Assembly: GCA_027459505.1 (NCBI GenBank)
Contig: DAIDIE010000028.1
Coordinates: 1 to 64,000, forward strand
Source: Acidobacteriota bacterium
Lineage (GTDB): Bacteria > Acidobacteriota > Terriglobia > Terriglobales > SCQP01
Direction: 5' to 3'
DNA: 64,000 nucleotides
Numbering within the stretch: position 1 is the first letter of the stretch; every line of letters starts with the position of its first letter. The notes under the pieces were generated by a model. That model worked only from the letters and a program-made list of their open reading frames with translations. It was not told the DNA's origin and did not search any database. Both the position numbers and the translations under genes were made by a program. Of this stretch, positions 37,681 through 47,684 are shown piece after piece.

Positions 37681-38397
37681 ATGATATTCAATTCAACAAC
37701 ATCCGGCAGGCGTTCCGGGCTTGCGAGGTCTCAAACGTTGTTCGCGGTGTTCGCGCTGGTCGTCAGTTGCACGGCACAACAACGAGTATTGTCTCCATCT
37801 GGAATGCAGCCGGCAAGCGATGGAGGAGCGCCTGTCGCACCCACGCTGCCGGCCGGGGCGCTGATTCGTCTCTTGCTGGTTGACCCGCTCTACAGCCGTA
37901 CCGCCACACCAGGACAATGGGTTTTGTTCCAGACCCAGGGCGGCGACGGATTACCGCCCGGCCTGCAGGTCAGCGCCGATGTGGTAGCGGCACAAAGCGT
38001 TTCCCGCTTCCACACTCCGGCATTTATCCAGCTTCAATTTCTCAGCCTGCGCCTAAGCGGTGGGCGGCTTGTGCAGTTGCGAGCCACCCTGATCTCCGGC
38101 GCTCTGCCCGACGCCCGAGTCCAGGCTGGGAACCGTATTGTCGCCGCGCTTGATGATCATTCCATTGCACGCGGCACGTTGAAAAAGGGGGCGGCCACGT
38201 TTGCCTTAGTCACGGCGGTGGGTATTCTCAGTCACCATCCGTGGAAAGGGTTAGGATACGCCGCGCTGCTTGGAGCAGCACCCGCGGCGGCGGGCGCCGC
38301 CGCGCAACAACTCCGGGATTGGCAGCTTCCCGAAGGCAGCGTCTGGACGATCCGCACGCTGCAGCCCTTGCGCTTGGCTCCGGAGGTGGGGCAATGA
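37681..38397 (+). CDS. Exported protein of unknown function
   Basis: 238 aa. A charged N-terminus and hydrophobic segment (LFAVFALVVSCTAQQ) suggest export, possibly as a lipoprotein at Cys30. The mature part includes TLPAGALIRLLLVDPLYSRTATPGQWVLFQTQGG, a strand-rich core, and a glycine/alanine-rich hydrophobic stretch around 185-215 that may be membrane-associated. No known family is recognised. GGAGGGCAG precedes the ATG. It is divergent from the HTH-TPR gene. Confidence 0.7.
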   Translation: MIFNSTTSGRRSGLARSQTLFAVFALVVSCTAQQRVLSPSGMQPASDGGAPVAPTLPAGALIRLLLVDPLYSRTATPGQWVLFQTQGGDGLPPGLQVSADVVAAQSVSRFHTPAFIQLQFLSLRLSGGRLVQLRATLISGALPDARVQAGNRIVAALDDHSIARGTLKKGAATFALVTAVGILSHHPWKGLGYAALLGAAPAAAGAAAQQLRDWQLPEGSVWTIRTLQPLRLAPEVGQ

Positions 38398-38656
38398 CTC
38401 GCCGCACTAACCCAGCCTTTGCAAATTCCCTGCTCCTGGCGTGCTGCGCTGCGAAATCCCAGTGCAGCGCCGCAAGAGCGCTCCACCTCGGCGCCTGAGG
38501 GCAACGCCACATCAAAAGCTGCTTCGAACCCATTACCATAGGAGTCGCGGCCGATTCGGCGGCCGATTGCAGCCCGTTGCCTCTATGCGAATTTTTTGGC
38601 GAAAGTGAAAGCGCGATGGCGACCCGGTCGGGGTCGAGTTTTCTCCAGAGCGCATT
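38398..38656. other. Stretch without a supported gene
   Basis: Open frames here are short and overlap in several phases on both strands, with stops in all of them. On the minus strand a segment reading FDVALPSGAEVE has a PilZ-like look but is broken. It may be decayed coding DNA; nothing more is supported. Confidence 0.3.
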
Positions 38657-38884
38657 ATGCGAATGAACCGGCACCTGGAAGCGGCGGAGGCGCCTTTCAC
38701 GCTGCTGCATCTGGAAGCGCCGTGCAACCCCGCTCAATGGAATGCGGTGGTGCGCGCGCAGGCCGCGACGGGAACGCCACCGCGCCAACCGCTCGCGTTG
38801 CTGGAATTGACCATGAGCGAGAGCACTGCGGAAGAGCGCCTGGTGCAACTTCTGCAGCAGGCCTGGGCTCGCCGGCGGGGTTAG
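38657..38884 (+). CDS. Small ORF, probable remnant
   Basis: 75 aa, MRMNRHLEAAEAPFTLLHLE onward, ending in a Leu/Gln/Arg-rich helix. The frame stays open and coding-like upstream to about 38609 (DPVGVEFSPERIM) with no start codon, which suggests the 3' part of a broken gene. No family is recognised and no ribosome site precedes the ATG. Confidence 0.3.
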   Translation: MRMNRHLEAAEAPFTLLHLEAPCNPAQWNAVVRAQAATGTPPRQPLALLELTMSESTAEERLVQLLQQAWARRRG

Positions 38885-39058
38885 TTCCGCTCAACCATCC
38901 GGAAAACGAACGGTCGGTCAGGCCTTTGCCCCAAATTGGCCTTCTCTGTGCAGAGCTGCATCCAATCCCTGTTGCCAGCAAACCGCCCGCGCGCACACAC
39001 TAGGAGGGGGTGGTCTGCTCTGCCAGGCAGCGGCACGGGACCTGATAGGCAACCCAGC

Positions 39059-39118
39059 ACTTCGACCTGCGATTTCGAACTCGAAAGCAGTTCGACTCGG
39101 CCCTGGCTCGTAAGGAGG
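39059..39118. repeat. Dispersed stem-loop repeat, type A, copy 2, joined to etfB ribosome site
   Basis: 39059-39110 equals 3069-3120 with one change. It is followed at once by TAAGGAGG (39111-39118), the Shine-Dalgarno of etfB. In this copy the stem-loop GAACT-cgaaagc-AGTTC lies in the etfB leader and could affect its translation. Confidence 0.8.
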
Positions 39119-39122
39119 CGGC

Positions 39123-39899
39123 GTGAAATTACTGGTGTGTTTGAAACAAGTGCCGGCCAAGGATGCTCCCCTGAAACTGAATAGCGCGGGCAGCTGGATT
39201 GTTGAGGATGTCAGCTATGAAGTGAGCGAGCCCGACGCCTATGCCCTGGAAGAGGCTCTCCGGCAAAAGGAGGCCCACGGGGGCGAAGTCACCGTGATTA
39301 CCGTTGGCCCCCAGCGCGCAGCCCAGGTACTGCGGGAAGCGCTCGCCAAAGGCGCTGACAAAGCCATCCACGTCGAGGGCGATGGCACTCAGTTGCTCGA
39401 CAGCTTTGCCACCGCCGAGGCGATTACCCGCGCCATCCCCGGCCAGCACTTTGATCTGATCCTCACTGGCCTGCAGTCGGACGATTCCGGAGCGGCGCAG
39501 GTGGGCGTCATTTTGGCCGAGCTGATGGGCATTCCCCACGCCACCATCATCATGCAAATCGAGCCGGTCCCGGGTGGCGTTCGCGTCAAGCGCGAGTTGG
39601 AGGGCGGCGCCTTTCAGTACCTGGAGATGCCCACGCCCGCGGTGCTGACCATTCAATCCGGCATCAACAAATTGCGTTATGCCACCCTGATGGGAATCAA
39701 GCAGGCGAAAAGCAAGCCCTTGAGCAAAATCAACGCCGAAACCGACGGCATCAGCGTAGAACTCAACCGGCTGGTGATTGAGCGGCTTTATGTTCCTGGC
39801 GCGCAGAAGAAGACGGAGCGCATCACGGGAACCGCGAAGGATGCGGCCGCGCGAATAGCGAGTGTCCTTAAAGCGCAGGGGATTGGAGCCGGCGAATAG
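39123..39899 (+). CDS. etfB: Electron transfer flavoprotein beta subunit
   Basis: 258 aa from a GTG at 39123 behind TAAGGAGG. With EtfA it carries electrons from acyl-CoA and related dehydrogenases to ETF-QO. Sequence marks: KLLVCLKQVPAKD, NEPDAYALEEA-like SEPDAYALEEALR, AMP-binding region DLILTGLQSDDSGAAQVG and the C-terminal LSKINAETDGI. 17 bp before etfA and in one operon with ETF-QO. The acyl-CoA dehydrogenase at 26766 is a likely donor. Confidence 0.95.
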   Translation: MKLLVCLKQVPAKDAPLKLNSAGSWIVEDVSYEVSEPDAYALEEALRQKEAHGGEVTVITVGPQRAAQVLREALAKGADKAIHVEGDGTQLLDSFATAEAITRAIPGQHFDLILTGLQSDDSGAAQVGVILAELMGIPHATIIMQIEPVPGGVRVKRELEGGAFQYLEMPTPAVLTIQSGINKLRYATLMGIKQAKSKPLSKINAETDGISVELNRLVIERLYVPGAQKKTERITGTAKDAAARIASVLKAQGIGAGE

Positions 39900-39916
39900 G
39901 CCAGAAAGGCGGCAAT

Positions 39917-40921
39917 ATGACCAGTGATGAAAACAACGCTCCCCAGCAAGGAGCGGTGCTGGCGGTGGTGGAGCACTCGGATGGCAAACTCACCCGCGCC
40001 TCTCTGGAGGTGATCGCGGCGGCGCAGAAGTGGGCCGAAGCGCTGCAGGCGCCGGCTGAAGCCGTCCTGGTGGGGGCGCCCGATGTGGAACTCGGCGCGG
40101 AACTGAGCCGCTACCAGCTTCGAGCGGTCCTGCAGGGCCGCCACGAGGCGCTGCGCAGCTACGCTTATGACGTTTACACACAGGCGCTGCAGCAGTTGAT
40201 CACTGCAACGCAGCCCGTCCTGGTCCTATTTCCACACAGTTATCGAACCCGCGATTTCGCTCCCCGTCTGGCGACAAGAGCGGGCCGCGCTCTCATTTCC
40301 GACGTGATTGCCATGCGCGTGGAGCAGGGAAAGCCGGTTTTCACCCGTCCAATTTTTCAGGGCAAGTTCGCGGCCGACGTTGCCGCCACTGGTGGCGCGC
40401 CGTACTTTGTCAGCCTGCAGATTGGAGCATTTCAGGAGCCGCCACGGCTCGGCGAGCAACCGGCGCCGGTGCGCGACGTCGCGGTCGATCCGGAGCCTTC
40501 GCGGATCAAAAGCGAGGCGCCTTTTCACGAGGCGCAGCAGACGGTTGACCTGGCGCAGGCAGCGCGCATTGTGGCGGTGGGCCGCGGCTTGAAAGAGGCC
40601 AAATATATGGAGTTGGCCCAACAACTCGCCAGTGTTCTGCACGCCGAGTTGGGCGCCTCACGCCCGGTCTGCGACAGCGGTTGGCTGCCCATGGACCGGC
40701 AGATCGGCTCCTCAGGCCAGACCGTCTCTCCCAAGCTGTACGTAGCGCTGGGAATTTCCGGCGCCATTCAGCATCTGGTCGGGATGAAATCGGCGCGCAC
40801 TATTATTGCCATCAACAAGGACCCCGAAGCGCCCATCTTTGAAGTTGCCGATTACGGCGTGGTCGGCAACTTGTTTGAGGTGGTTCCGGCGCTGCTGGAA
40901 GAGCTCAAGAAACCGAGTTAG
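39917..40921 (+). CDS. etfA: Electron transfer flavoprotein alpha subunit
   Basis: 334 aa, the FAD-binding partner of EtfB. N-terminal alpha/beta domain (about 1-190), then the FAD domain with GRGLKEAKYME, GQTVSPKLYVALGISGAIQH and MKSARTIIAINKDPEAPIFEVADYG, all typical. Full family length. 17 bp after etfB and 26 bp before the ETF-QO gene. Confidence 0.95.
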   Translation: MTSDENNAPQQGAVLAVVEHSDGKLTRASLEVIAAAQKWAEALQAPAEAVLVGAPDVELGAELSRYQLRAVLQGRHEALRSYAYDVYTQALQQLITATQPVLVLFPHSYRTRDFAPRLATRAGRALISDVIAMRVEQGKPVFTRPIFQGKFAADVAATGGAPYFVSLQIGAFQEPPRLGEQPAPVRDVAVDPEPSRIKSEAPFHEAQQTVDLAQAARIVAVGRGLKEAKYMELAQQLASVLHAELGASRPVCDSGWLPMDRQIGSSGQTVSPKLYVALGISGAIQHLVGMKSARTIIAINKDPEAPIFEVADYGVVGNLFEVVPALLEELKKPS

Positions 40922-40947
40922 ACTCCCAACACCAAGGGCAAACCGCC

Positions 40948-42603
<1,656 letters not shown>

Positions 42604-42639
42604 CCCTTTGAGCCTCCCCGGGTCATGGCGGCGGCAATT

Positions 42640-43665
42640 TTACTGCGCGGCGCCGCCGCTTTTGAAAACCTGCTGTGCCAGATAGTCATGGACGCGGGCA
42701 TTGTCGCGCACCACCGCGATAAACGCGGATTTGACCATCTGCTCGCGCGCATTCTTCAACATCTGTTGAATCCGGTCTTTGACGGCCGACAAGGGCTGCT
42801 GCCCGGGAGCCTCTTTGTCCACCAGCTTGACAATGTAGTAGGCGCCTTTGTTCTGCACCGGAGCGGAAACGCCTCCCGGCTTCAGGGCCAGCACGGCGTC
42901 GCGCAGTGGCGCCGGCGTCGTGTGTTGCATCAGCTGGCTCTGGGTGATAATGCCCATATCGCCGCCGCTGGAGGCGCTGTTGGGATCTTCCGAGTACTGC
43001 TCGGCAACACTGGAAAAGCTCTGCCCGGACTTCAGCAGCTTCTCGATTTTGGCGAGCTTCTGTTTTGCCTGTTGCGCGTTTTGCGCTTTGTCGTGTTTTA
43101 GATTATTCACCTGACCGGGAGTGGAACTGACCGCAATCACGCGCACATGATAGGACGGCTCGGTAGTGCGGAACTGCGCCTGGTTCTGATTATAGAAGTC
43201 CTGCACTTCCTGATCAGAAACCGTGATTTTGTTGTCCACCTCGCGTTTGAACAACTCCTGCAAAACAATTTGATCAGCGATATCGATACGCAACTGGTTG
43301 TCCGGCGTACCAGGCTCGCGGAGCCGCGCGGTGGGCAACTCCTTGTCGATTTTGTCCTTGGACGCGGTAATGCCTCGCTTGGCCGCGTACTGCAGCAGGG
43401 CATCGCGCGTGATCAGCTCATCGGCCAGTCCCAAGCGCAAACGTTCCGCCTGGAGCGCGGGGATCGTGCCGCTGGCATTGCGCGTCTGTGCGGTATAGAC
43501 GCGGTCCAACTCCGCCTTGGTGATAGGCTTGCCGTTAACGGTGGCTACCCAGTCCGGGTTGGGCTTTGATTTGAAATAGTGGCAGCCAGCGCTGGCCAGC
43601 AGTCCGGTTGCCAGCAACAGGGCGCTCGCCCCACTGATGAATTGTCTGGAGGATTGTGCGTTCAC
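42640..43665 (-). CDS. PpiC/SurA-type peptidyl-prolyl isomerase lipoprotein
   Basis: 341 aa. Lipoprotein signal ending at Cys28 (LLASAGC). SurA-like N-terminal helical chaperone part (ATVNGKPITKAELDRVY, DELITRDALLQYAAKRGI), then a parvulin isomerase domain at about 165-285 (VRVIAVSS, FSSVAEQYSEDPNSASSGGDMG, KPGGVSAPVQNKGAYYIVKL). It helps fold exported proteins in the periplasm. It is convergent with ETF-QO. The parvulin domain lies between helical parts, as in PrsA/SurA. Confidence 0.92.
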   Translation of the reverse strand: MNAQSSRQFISGASALLLATGLLASAGCHYFKSKPNPDWVATVNGKPITKAELDRVYTAQTRNASGTIPALQAERLRLGLADELITRDALLQYAAKRGITASKDKIDKELPTARLREPGTPDNQLRIDIADQIVLQELFKREVDNKITVSDQEVQDFYNQNQAQFRTTEPSYHVRVIAVSSTPGQVNNLKHDKAQNAQQAKQKLAKIEKLLKSGQSFSSVAEQYSEDPNSASSGGDMGIITQSQLMQHTTPAPLRDAVLALKPGGVSAPVQNKGAYYIVKLVDKEAPGQQPLSAVKDRIQQMLKNAREQMVKSAFIAVVRDNARVHDYLAQQVFKSGGAAQ

Positions 43666-43786
43666 GATGTTGGTTCGCCACCTTGCCTGAATGCTAAAAC
43701 ACCATCATTTCACAAAAACGCCGCGGCACGAAACCGTACCGTCCGGCCAAGGCTGAAAGCCAGCGCGGGAAGCGCTCCTCCCTCCC

Positions 43787-43810
43787 CCAGCGAGGAACTC
43801 GCTGGCTCGC
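43787..43810. repeat. Hairpin with TGGCTCGC tail (possible type A/B relative)
   Basis: CCAGCGAG-gaa-CTCGCTGG is a perfect 8-bp stem with a 3-nt loop followed by CTCGC. The end, CTGGCTCGC, is shared with repeats A and B, but the 5' flank CCTGCGAT is absent, so membership in the family is uncertain. Intergenic, between ppiC and the C26 hydrolase gene. Confidence 0.45.
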
Positions 43811-43868
43811 TTCCAATGAGCCGAATCGTTTTTAATGCAAGCAGGGCGGCGCTGGCATACTTTTAGGC

Positions 43869-44546
43869 ATGAAGGTCGCCGTTTCGCTTTCCGCCAAGGA
43901 ATACGACAGAGGTCAGGGATCACCCTATATTCAGGCGCTGCTGCAAGCGGGCGCAGCCCCAGACGCTCTCCAGGTGGTGCGCCCTGGGGACTCCCCTGAG
44001 ATCAACTTCGATCGTCTCCTTCTCACCGGGGGCGCGGATGTGGATCCCACCCTCTACGGCGAACAGCCGGAATTCGCGAACGTCATTGTTGACCGCCGCC
44101 GCGACGATCTGGAACTCGGGCTTGTGGAGCGGGCTTTGCGCCAGCATCGGCCAGTCCTGGCCGTCTGCCGCGGATTACAGCTGGTCAACGTCGCCCTCGG
44201 TGGCAGCCTGTATCAGGACCTGCCGCGGCAATTGGCGACGGATCATCGCCAGAAGCTGCCCCGCACACAGCGGCTACACCAAGTTGTCGCCAGTGCGGGC
44301 AGCAGGCAGACGCTGCCCACTCCGCTACCCGTCTGGGTCAACAGCCTGCACCATCAGGCGGTAAAGCGCACAGGCAACAATCTGCTGGTGGCCGCGGTTA
44401 GCGCGCATGACGAACTGGTGGAAGCGATGTGGGGAGAACCGGGCAGCACAGCGGCTCCCATTCTCGCCGTGCAATGGCATCCGGAAGAATTGCGAAATGA
44501 TCCCACTCAACTGGCCCTCTTTGAATGGCTGCTGGCGGAAAGCTGA
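43869..44546 (+). CDS. Gamma-glutamyl-gamma-aminobutyrate hydrolase family (C26)
   Basis: 225 aa, class I glutamine-amidotransferase fold. The nucleophile lies in LAVCRGLQLVNVALGGSLYQDL and the His-Glu pair in AVQWHPEE near the C-terminus. LLTGGADVDPTLYG is the C26 oxyanion region. PuuD members split gamma-glutamyl-GABA in putrescine breakdown, but there are no puu genes nearby, so the substrate is open. Confidence 0.88.
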   Translation: MKVAVSLSAKEYDRGQGSPYIQALLQAGAAPDALQVVRPGDSPEINFDRLLLTGGADVDPTLYGEQPEFANVIVDRRRDDLELGLVERALRQHRPVLAVCRGLQLVNVALGGSLYQDLPRQLATDHRQKLPRTQRLHQVVASAGSRQTLPTPLPVWVNSLHHQAVKRTGNNLLVAAVSAHDELVEAMWGEPGSTAAPILAVQWHPEELRNDPTQLALFEWLLAES

Positions 44547-44573
44547 AGGACCAGGCCTGCCCAGCTCACGGAA

Positions 44574-47051
44574 CTAGAAAATTCGCGAAAAGAATCCCTT
44601 CTTTTTTTTCTTCTTCTTTTTGGGCGGCGACGGAGTATTCTGCGCCACGGCTTGCGGCGTGCCGGGCGCTCCCAAATCTGGTTGTGAGGGGGGTGGCGGC
44701 GGGGTTGACCCGCCCAGGTGCAGGAAATTCAGTACCTTATTGCCCACTCCCTTCGCCGTCAGCGGTGGGGAATGCAGTTGGCAGTACTGGGTAGGCTGTG
44801 TGCCCGCCACGTAGTACTCGGTAACCGTCTTGGGGCAGAGTGGTGTGGCCAGTTGCAGCGTCTGCGGATCCAGTTGCACCGCTACAATTCCCGGCGGCGG
44901 ATTGAACTGGTGCACATCGTGGTAGGCGGGGAGTTGAATCGCGTTCTTCATGAACTCCCCCCAAATTGGCAGCGCCGAGTGCGCACCCTCCAGCCCAAGC
45001 TGGCGGTAGTCGTCAAAGCCCACCCAGACAATGCAAAGCAGGTTATTGGTGTAGCCGGCAAACCAGCCATCGTGGGAGGTGCCGGTCTTGCCAGCGGCGG
45101 GAGCATCAAAACCCATGCCGCGAACGCCGGCGGCGGTTCCGTTATTAATCACCGACTCCATGAGACTGGTGGTCAAAAACGCGATGCGGGGATCCAGCAG
45201 GGGCTTGGGGTCATTGTGCCCCCGCATAATGACGTCGCCAGAGGCGGTCTGAATGGAGTAAAACAACTGCGGCTTTAGCAAAATGCCGTGATTGGCGAAC
45301 ATGGTATAGGCTTGCGCCATCTGCAAGGGCGTGGCCCCATAACTGCCAATCGCTTCCGCCGGGGTGGCCTGAATTTGCGTCAGTCCTGCCTCATGCGCCA
45401 GGTCGGCCACCCGTTGGTAACCAACCTGTTGCGCCAACGAAATGGTGGCGTTATTGAGCGAGTGCATGAGCGCCGTGCGAAGCGTCACCCGGCCCATGTA
45501 GATGTTTTCGAAATTGCCTGGCTGATAACCGCCCTCAAATGTGGTTGGCTCATCCATGACGGTGGAGGTGGGCACAAACTGCGGCTGCGTTCCGTTGATT
45601 ACGCTAGAGAGAGCGGTGGCGTAGACAATGGGCTTGAAAATACTGCCCGTCGGCCGGATCGCCAGCACATGATTGAGCTGACTGGCGGCATAATTGGTCC
45701 CGCCCACCAGCGCTTTGACGGCGCCGGTATGGGGGTCCAGTGCGATCAGGGCCGCCTGCGGCATGGGGCCGGGCAACACGCGGTGACCGACAATGCGGCC
45801 ATGCCGGCGAATCACGCGGGTACGCATGGCTGTAATGCGCTTGTCGACCAGCGCCATTCCATCAGCCACGGCGCGCGCTGCAATGCGTTGCAGGTCCGGG
45901 TCCAGCGTCGTGAAGACATGCAGGTTGCGCGATTCCAACTCCTCGGCCGGAATGCGACCGGCAATCTGCTCGCGCAAAACGTCGACGAAGTAGGGGGCCT
46001 CACTTCCCTGTGCGCTGGGCGGAACCACGTTCAGCGGTTCGTTCATCGCGCTCTGCTCGTCGGCCTTGCCCATCCACCCCGCTTTGTAGATGTTATGCAA
46101 CACCTGATTACGCCGCTCCAGGGCGCGATTGGGATGGCGGTCGGGGTTGTCGCCATTGGGGGAATGAATGATGCCCGCCAGCAGCGCGTACTGCGCCCAG
46201 TCGAGTTGCTGCAGCGGTTTATCGAAATAGGCTTGCGACGCCTGTCCGAATCCACGGATGGTGTAGGTGCCGCTCTGCCCCATGTAAATCTTGTTGGCGT
46301 AAAGTTCAAAAATCTGCTGTTTGGTGAGCCGCTGCTCCAATTCGAAGGCGATCAACATTTCGGTCAGCTTGCGGCGGATGCTCTTTTGGGGCGTCAAAAA
46401 GAAGTTGCGCGCCACCTGCATGGTGATGGTGCTGCCACCCTGCTCCTTGCGATTGCTGCGTAGATCGCGGTAGGCTGCCGCCAGAATGCGCCAGTAGTTG
46501 ATCGCGCCGTGGTGAAAGTATTCGCGGTCCTCAATCGCAAGCACCGCCTGCACCATATGCGGCGGAATCTGCGCATACGACAAAATGCGACGCTTGCTGC
46601 GGTTGCGGTCAAACATGGTCGTGAGCTGCTCCGGCTCGAGTTCATAGCTGGAGAGCTGCTGCCCCGTGTCAGTGGCCTGGATGGAAGCAATCGACCCTTT
46701 GGAGAAGGCCACCAGTGCCGGTTCCGGAGAATGAAAGGAGGCCACCCCGGGGTTGATGCGGATCTCGTTTTCGCCCAGCTTGTAGGTCCCGATCTGAAAC
46801 TTGGGGTCGTTGTAGTGAGCGCGCATGAGCCGCAGGGCGATGTCCTGTGGGGTCAATGTCTCGCCCACAAAGACGGTCTGCGGCGCCGCGTAGAGAATGG
46901 CCGGTGTATCAAACAACTTGCTGCTCAGCCGGAGATCAATGATGTGGGCGTAGCGGTTGTAGTAGTGAATAAAAACGCCCCCGCAGATCACCGCCAAAAT
47001 CACGGCAACAGCCAACAACACACGGGCGACGGGGTGCACCAGGAACCGCAC
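44574..47051 (-). CDS. Bifunctional class A penicillin-binding protein (PBP1b-like)
   Basis: 825 aa. One N-terminal membrane helix (8-30), a small UB2H-like domain (FVGETLTPQDIALRLMRAHY), GT51 transglycosylase with Glu174 (AIEDREYFHHG) and the GGSTITMQ motif, then transpeptidase with Ser470-x-x-Lys473 (TGSIFKP), SLN at 531 and KTGT at 655-658. It polymerises and cross-links peptidoglycan in the periplasm. The normal QPGSSFKP reads RPTGSIFKP here. The C-terminus is a Pro-rich linker ending in eight consecutive lysines and GFFSRIF, odd for an exported domain; the underlying A-run could slip. Confidence 0.93.
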   Translation of the reverse strand: MRFLVHPVARVLLAVAVILAVICGGVFIHYYNRYAHIIDLRLSSKLFDTPAILYAAPQTVFVGETLTPQDIALRLMRAHYNDPKFQIGTYKLGENEIRINPGVASFHSPEPALVAFSKGSIASIQATDTGQQLSSYELEPEQLTTMFDRNRSKRRILSYAQIPPHMVQAVLAIEDREYFHHGAINYWRILAAAYRDLRSNRKEQGGSTITMQVARNFFLTPQKSIRRKLTEMLIAFELEQRLTKQQIFELYANKIYMGQSGTYTIRGFGQASQAYFDKPLQQLDWAQYALLAGIIHSPNGDNPDRHPNRALERRNQVLHNIYKAGWMGKADEQSAMNEPLNVVPPSAQGSEAPYFVDVLREQIAGRIPAEELESRNLHVFTTLDPDLQRIAARAVADGMALVDKRITAMRTRVIRRHGRIVGHRVLPGPMPQAALIALDPHTGAVKALVGGTNYAASQLNHVLAIRPTGSIFKPIVYATALSSVINGTQPQFVPTSTVMDEPTTFEGGYQPGNFENIYMGRVTLRTALMHSLNNATISLAQQVGYQRVADLAHEAGLTQIQATPAEAIGSYGATPLQMAQAYTMFANHGILLKPQLFYSIQTASGDVIMRGHNDPKPLLDPRIAFLTTSLMESVINNGTAAGVRGMGFDAPAAGKTGTSHDGWFAGYTNNLLCIVWVGFDDYRQLGLEGAHSALPIWGEFMKNAIQLPAYHDVHQFNPPPGIVAVQLDPQTLQLATPLCPKTVTEYYVAGTQPTQYCQLHSPPLTAKGVGNKVLNFLHLGGSTPPPPPSQPDLGAPGTPQAVAQNTPSPPKKKKKKKKGFFSRIF

Positions 47052-47198
47052 CCAGGGATGGGTTTTTACGATGACTCTCAGGGCTGATTTCCTACCTTCT
47101 GCACAGGATAGCGCAGCTCAGCATTTCTAAAGAGAAAAGGTCCGGCAAATGCCTTGCGACTGGCACCGCCGGACCCGCATGTCTCCACCTCGGCCAGG

Positions 47199-47567
47199 CT
47201 AGATAATCGACCGGTTCGAGGAGTGATCGTGGAAATGCAAAGTCACCGGATGTACTGGAAGCTGCACAGGAACGTCAAAGTCCACCACAATATTAATGCC
47301 GCGCGCCAGATGCGTTACCTGCACGTCATCAACGCTTACCGGCAGACTCAGGGATTGCGCATGGTTCACGATGTTCTTTTGAATCGCACCGTCCCCCAAA
47401 CCGTCGTAAGGCGCATGCATGGCCTGGTCGGTGATGTAGTCCTTCAGCTGAAAGTTGGACATGTATACCGGGACGATCTGCAGCCCCACGTAGACAATGG
47501 CGACTACAATCGCCAGGACTACGATCAACCGGATGGTACTCCCGCCTGTCTGAACCCGTTTGGACAC
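47199..47567 (-). CDS. DUF4845-like single-pass membrane protein
   Basis: 122 aa from a GTG at 47567, which follows GGAG at good spacing. One transmembrane helix near residues 11-32 (IRLIVVLAIVVAIVYVGLQIVP) and a periplasmic or extracellular domain rich in Val/Asp (VSVDDVQVTHLARGINIVVDFDVPV). Resembles the DUF4845 family of unknown function that accompanies envelope genes. 118 bp after proS on the same strand. Confidence 0.65.
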   Translation of the reverse strand: MSKRVQTGGSTIRLIVVLAIVVAIVYVGLQIVPVYMSNFQLKDYITDQAMHAPYDGLGDGAIQKNIVNHAQSLSLPVSVDDVQVTHLARGINIVVDFDVPVQLPVHPVTLHFHDHSSNRSII

Positions 47568-47684
47568 TTCAAGACTCCTGCCGGGCGAAATCGCGCCACG
47601 CCTATGCTGGCACGAAGCCAACGGCAACTCACGAAAAAAACATGCTGTCCGGGTGACTCCCTTGGCACGGGTAGGGCCTTACCC

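Noticed and set aside
38228-38848. Long minus-strand frame opposite the exported protein and the gap
   Set aside because: It runs antisense through the clear plus-strand gene and has the composition of a shadow frame. The PilZ-like fragment in it is broken by stops in its own phase.
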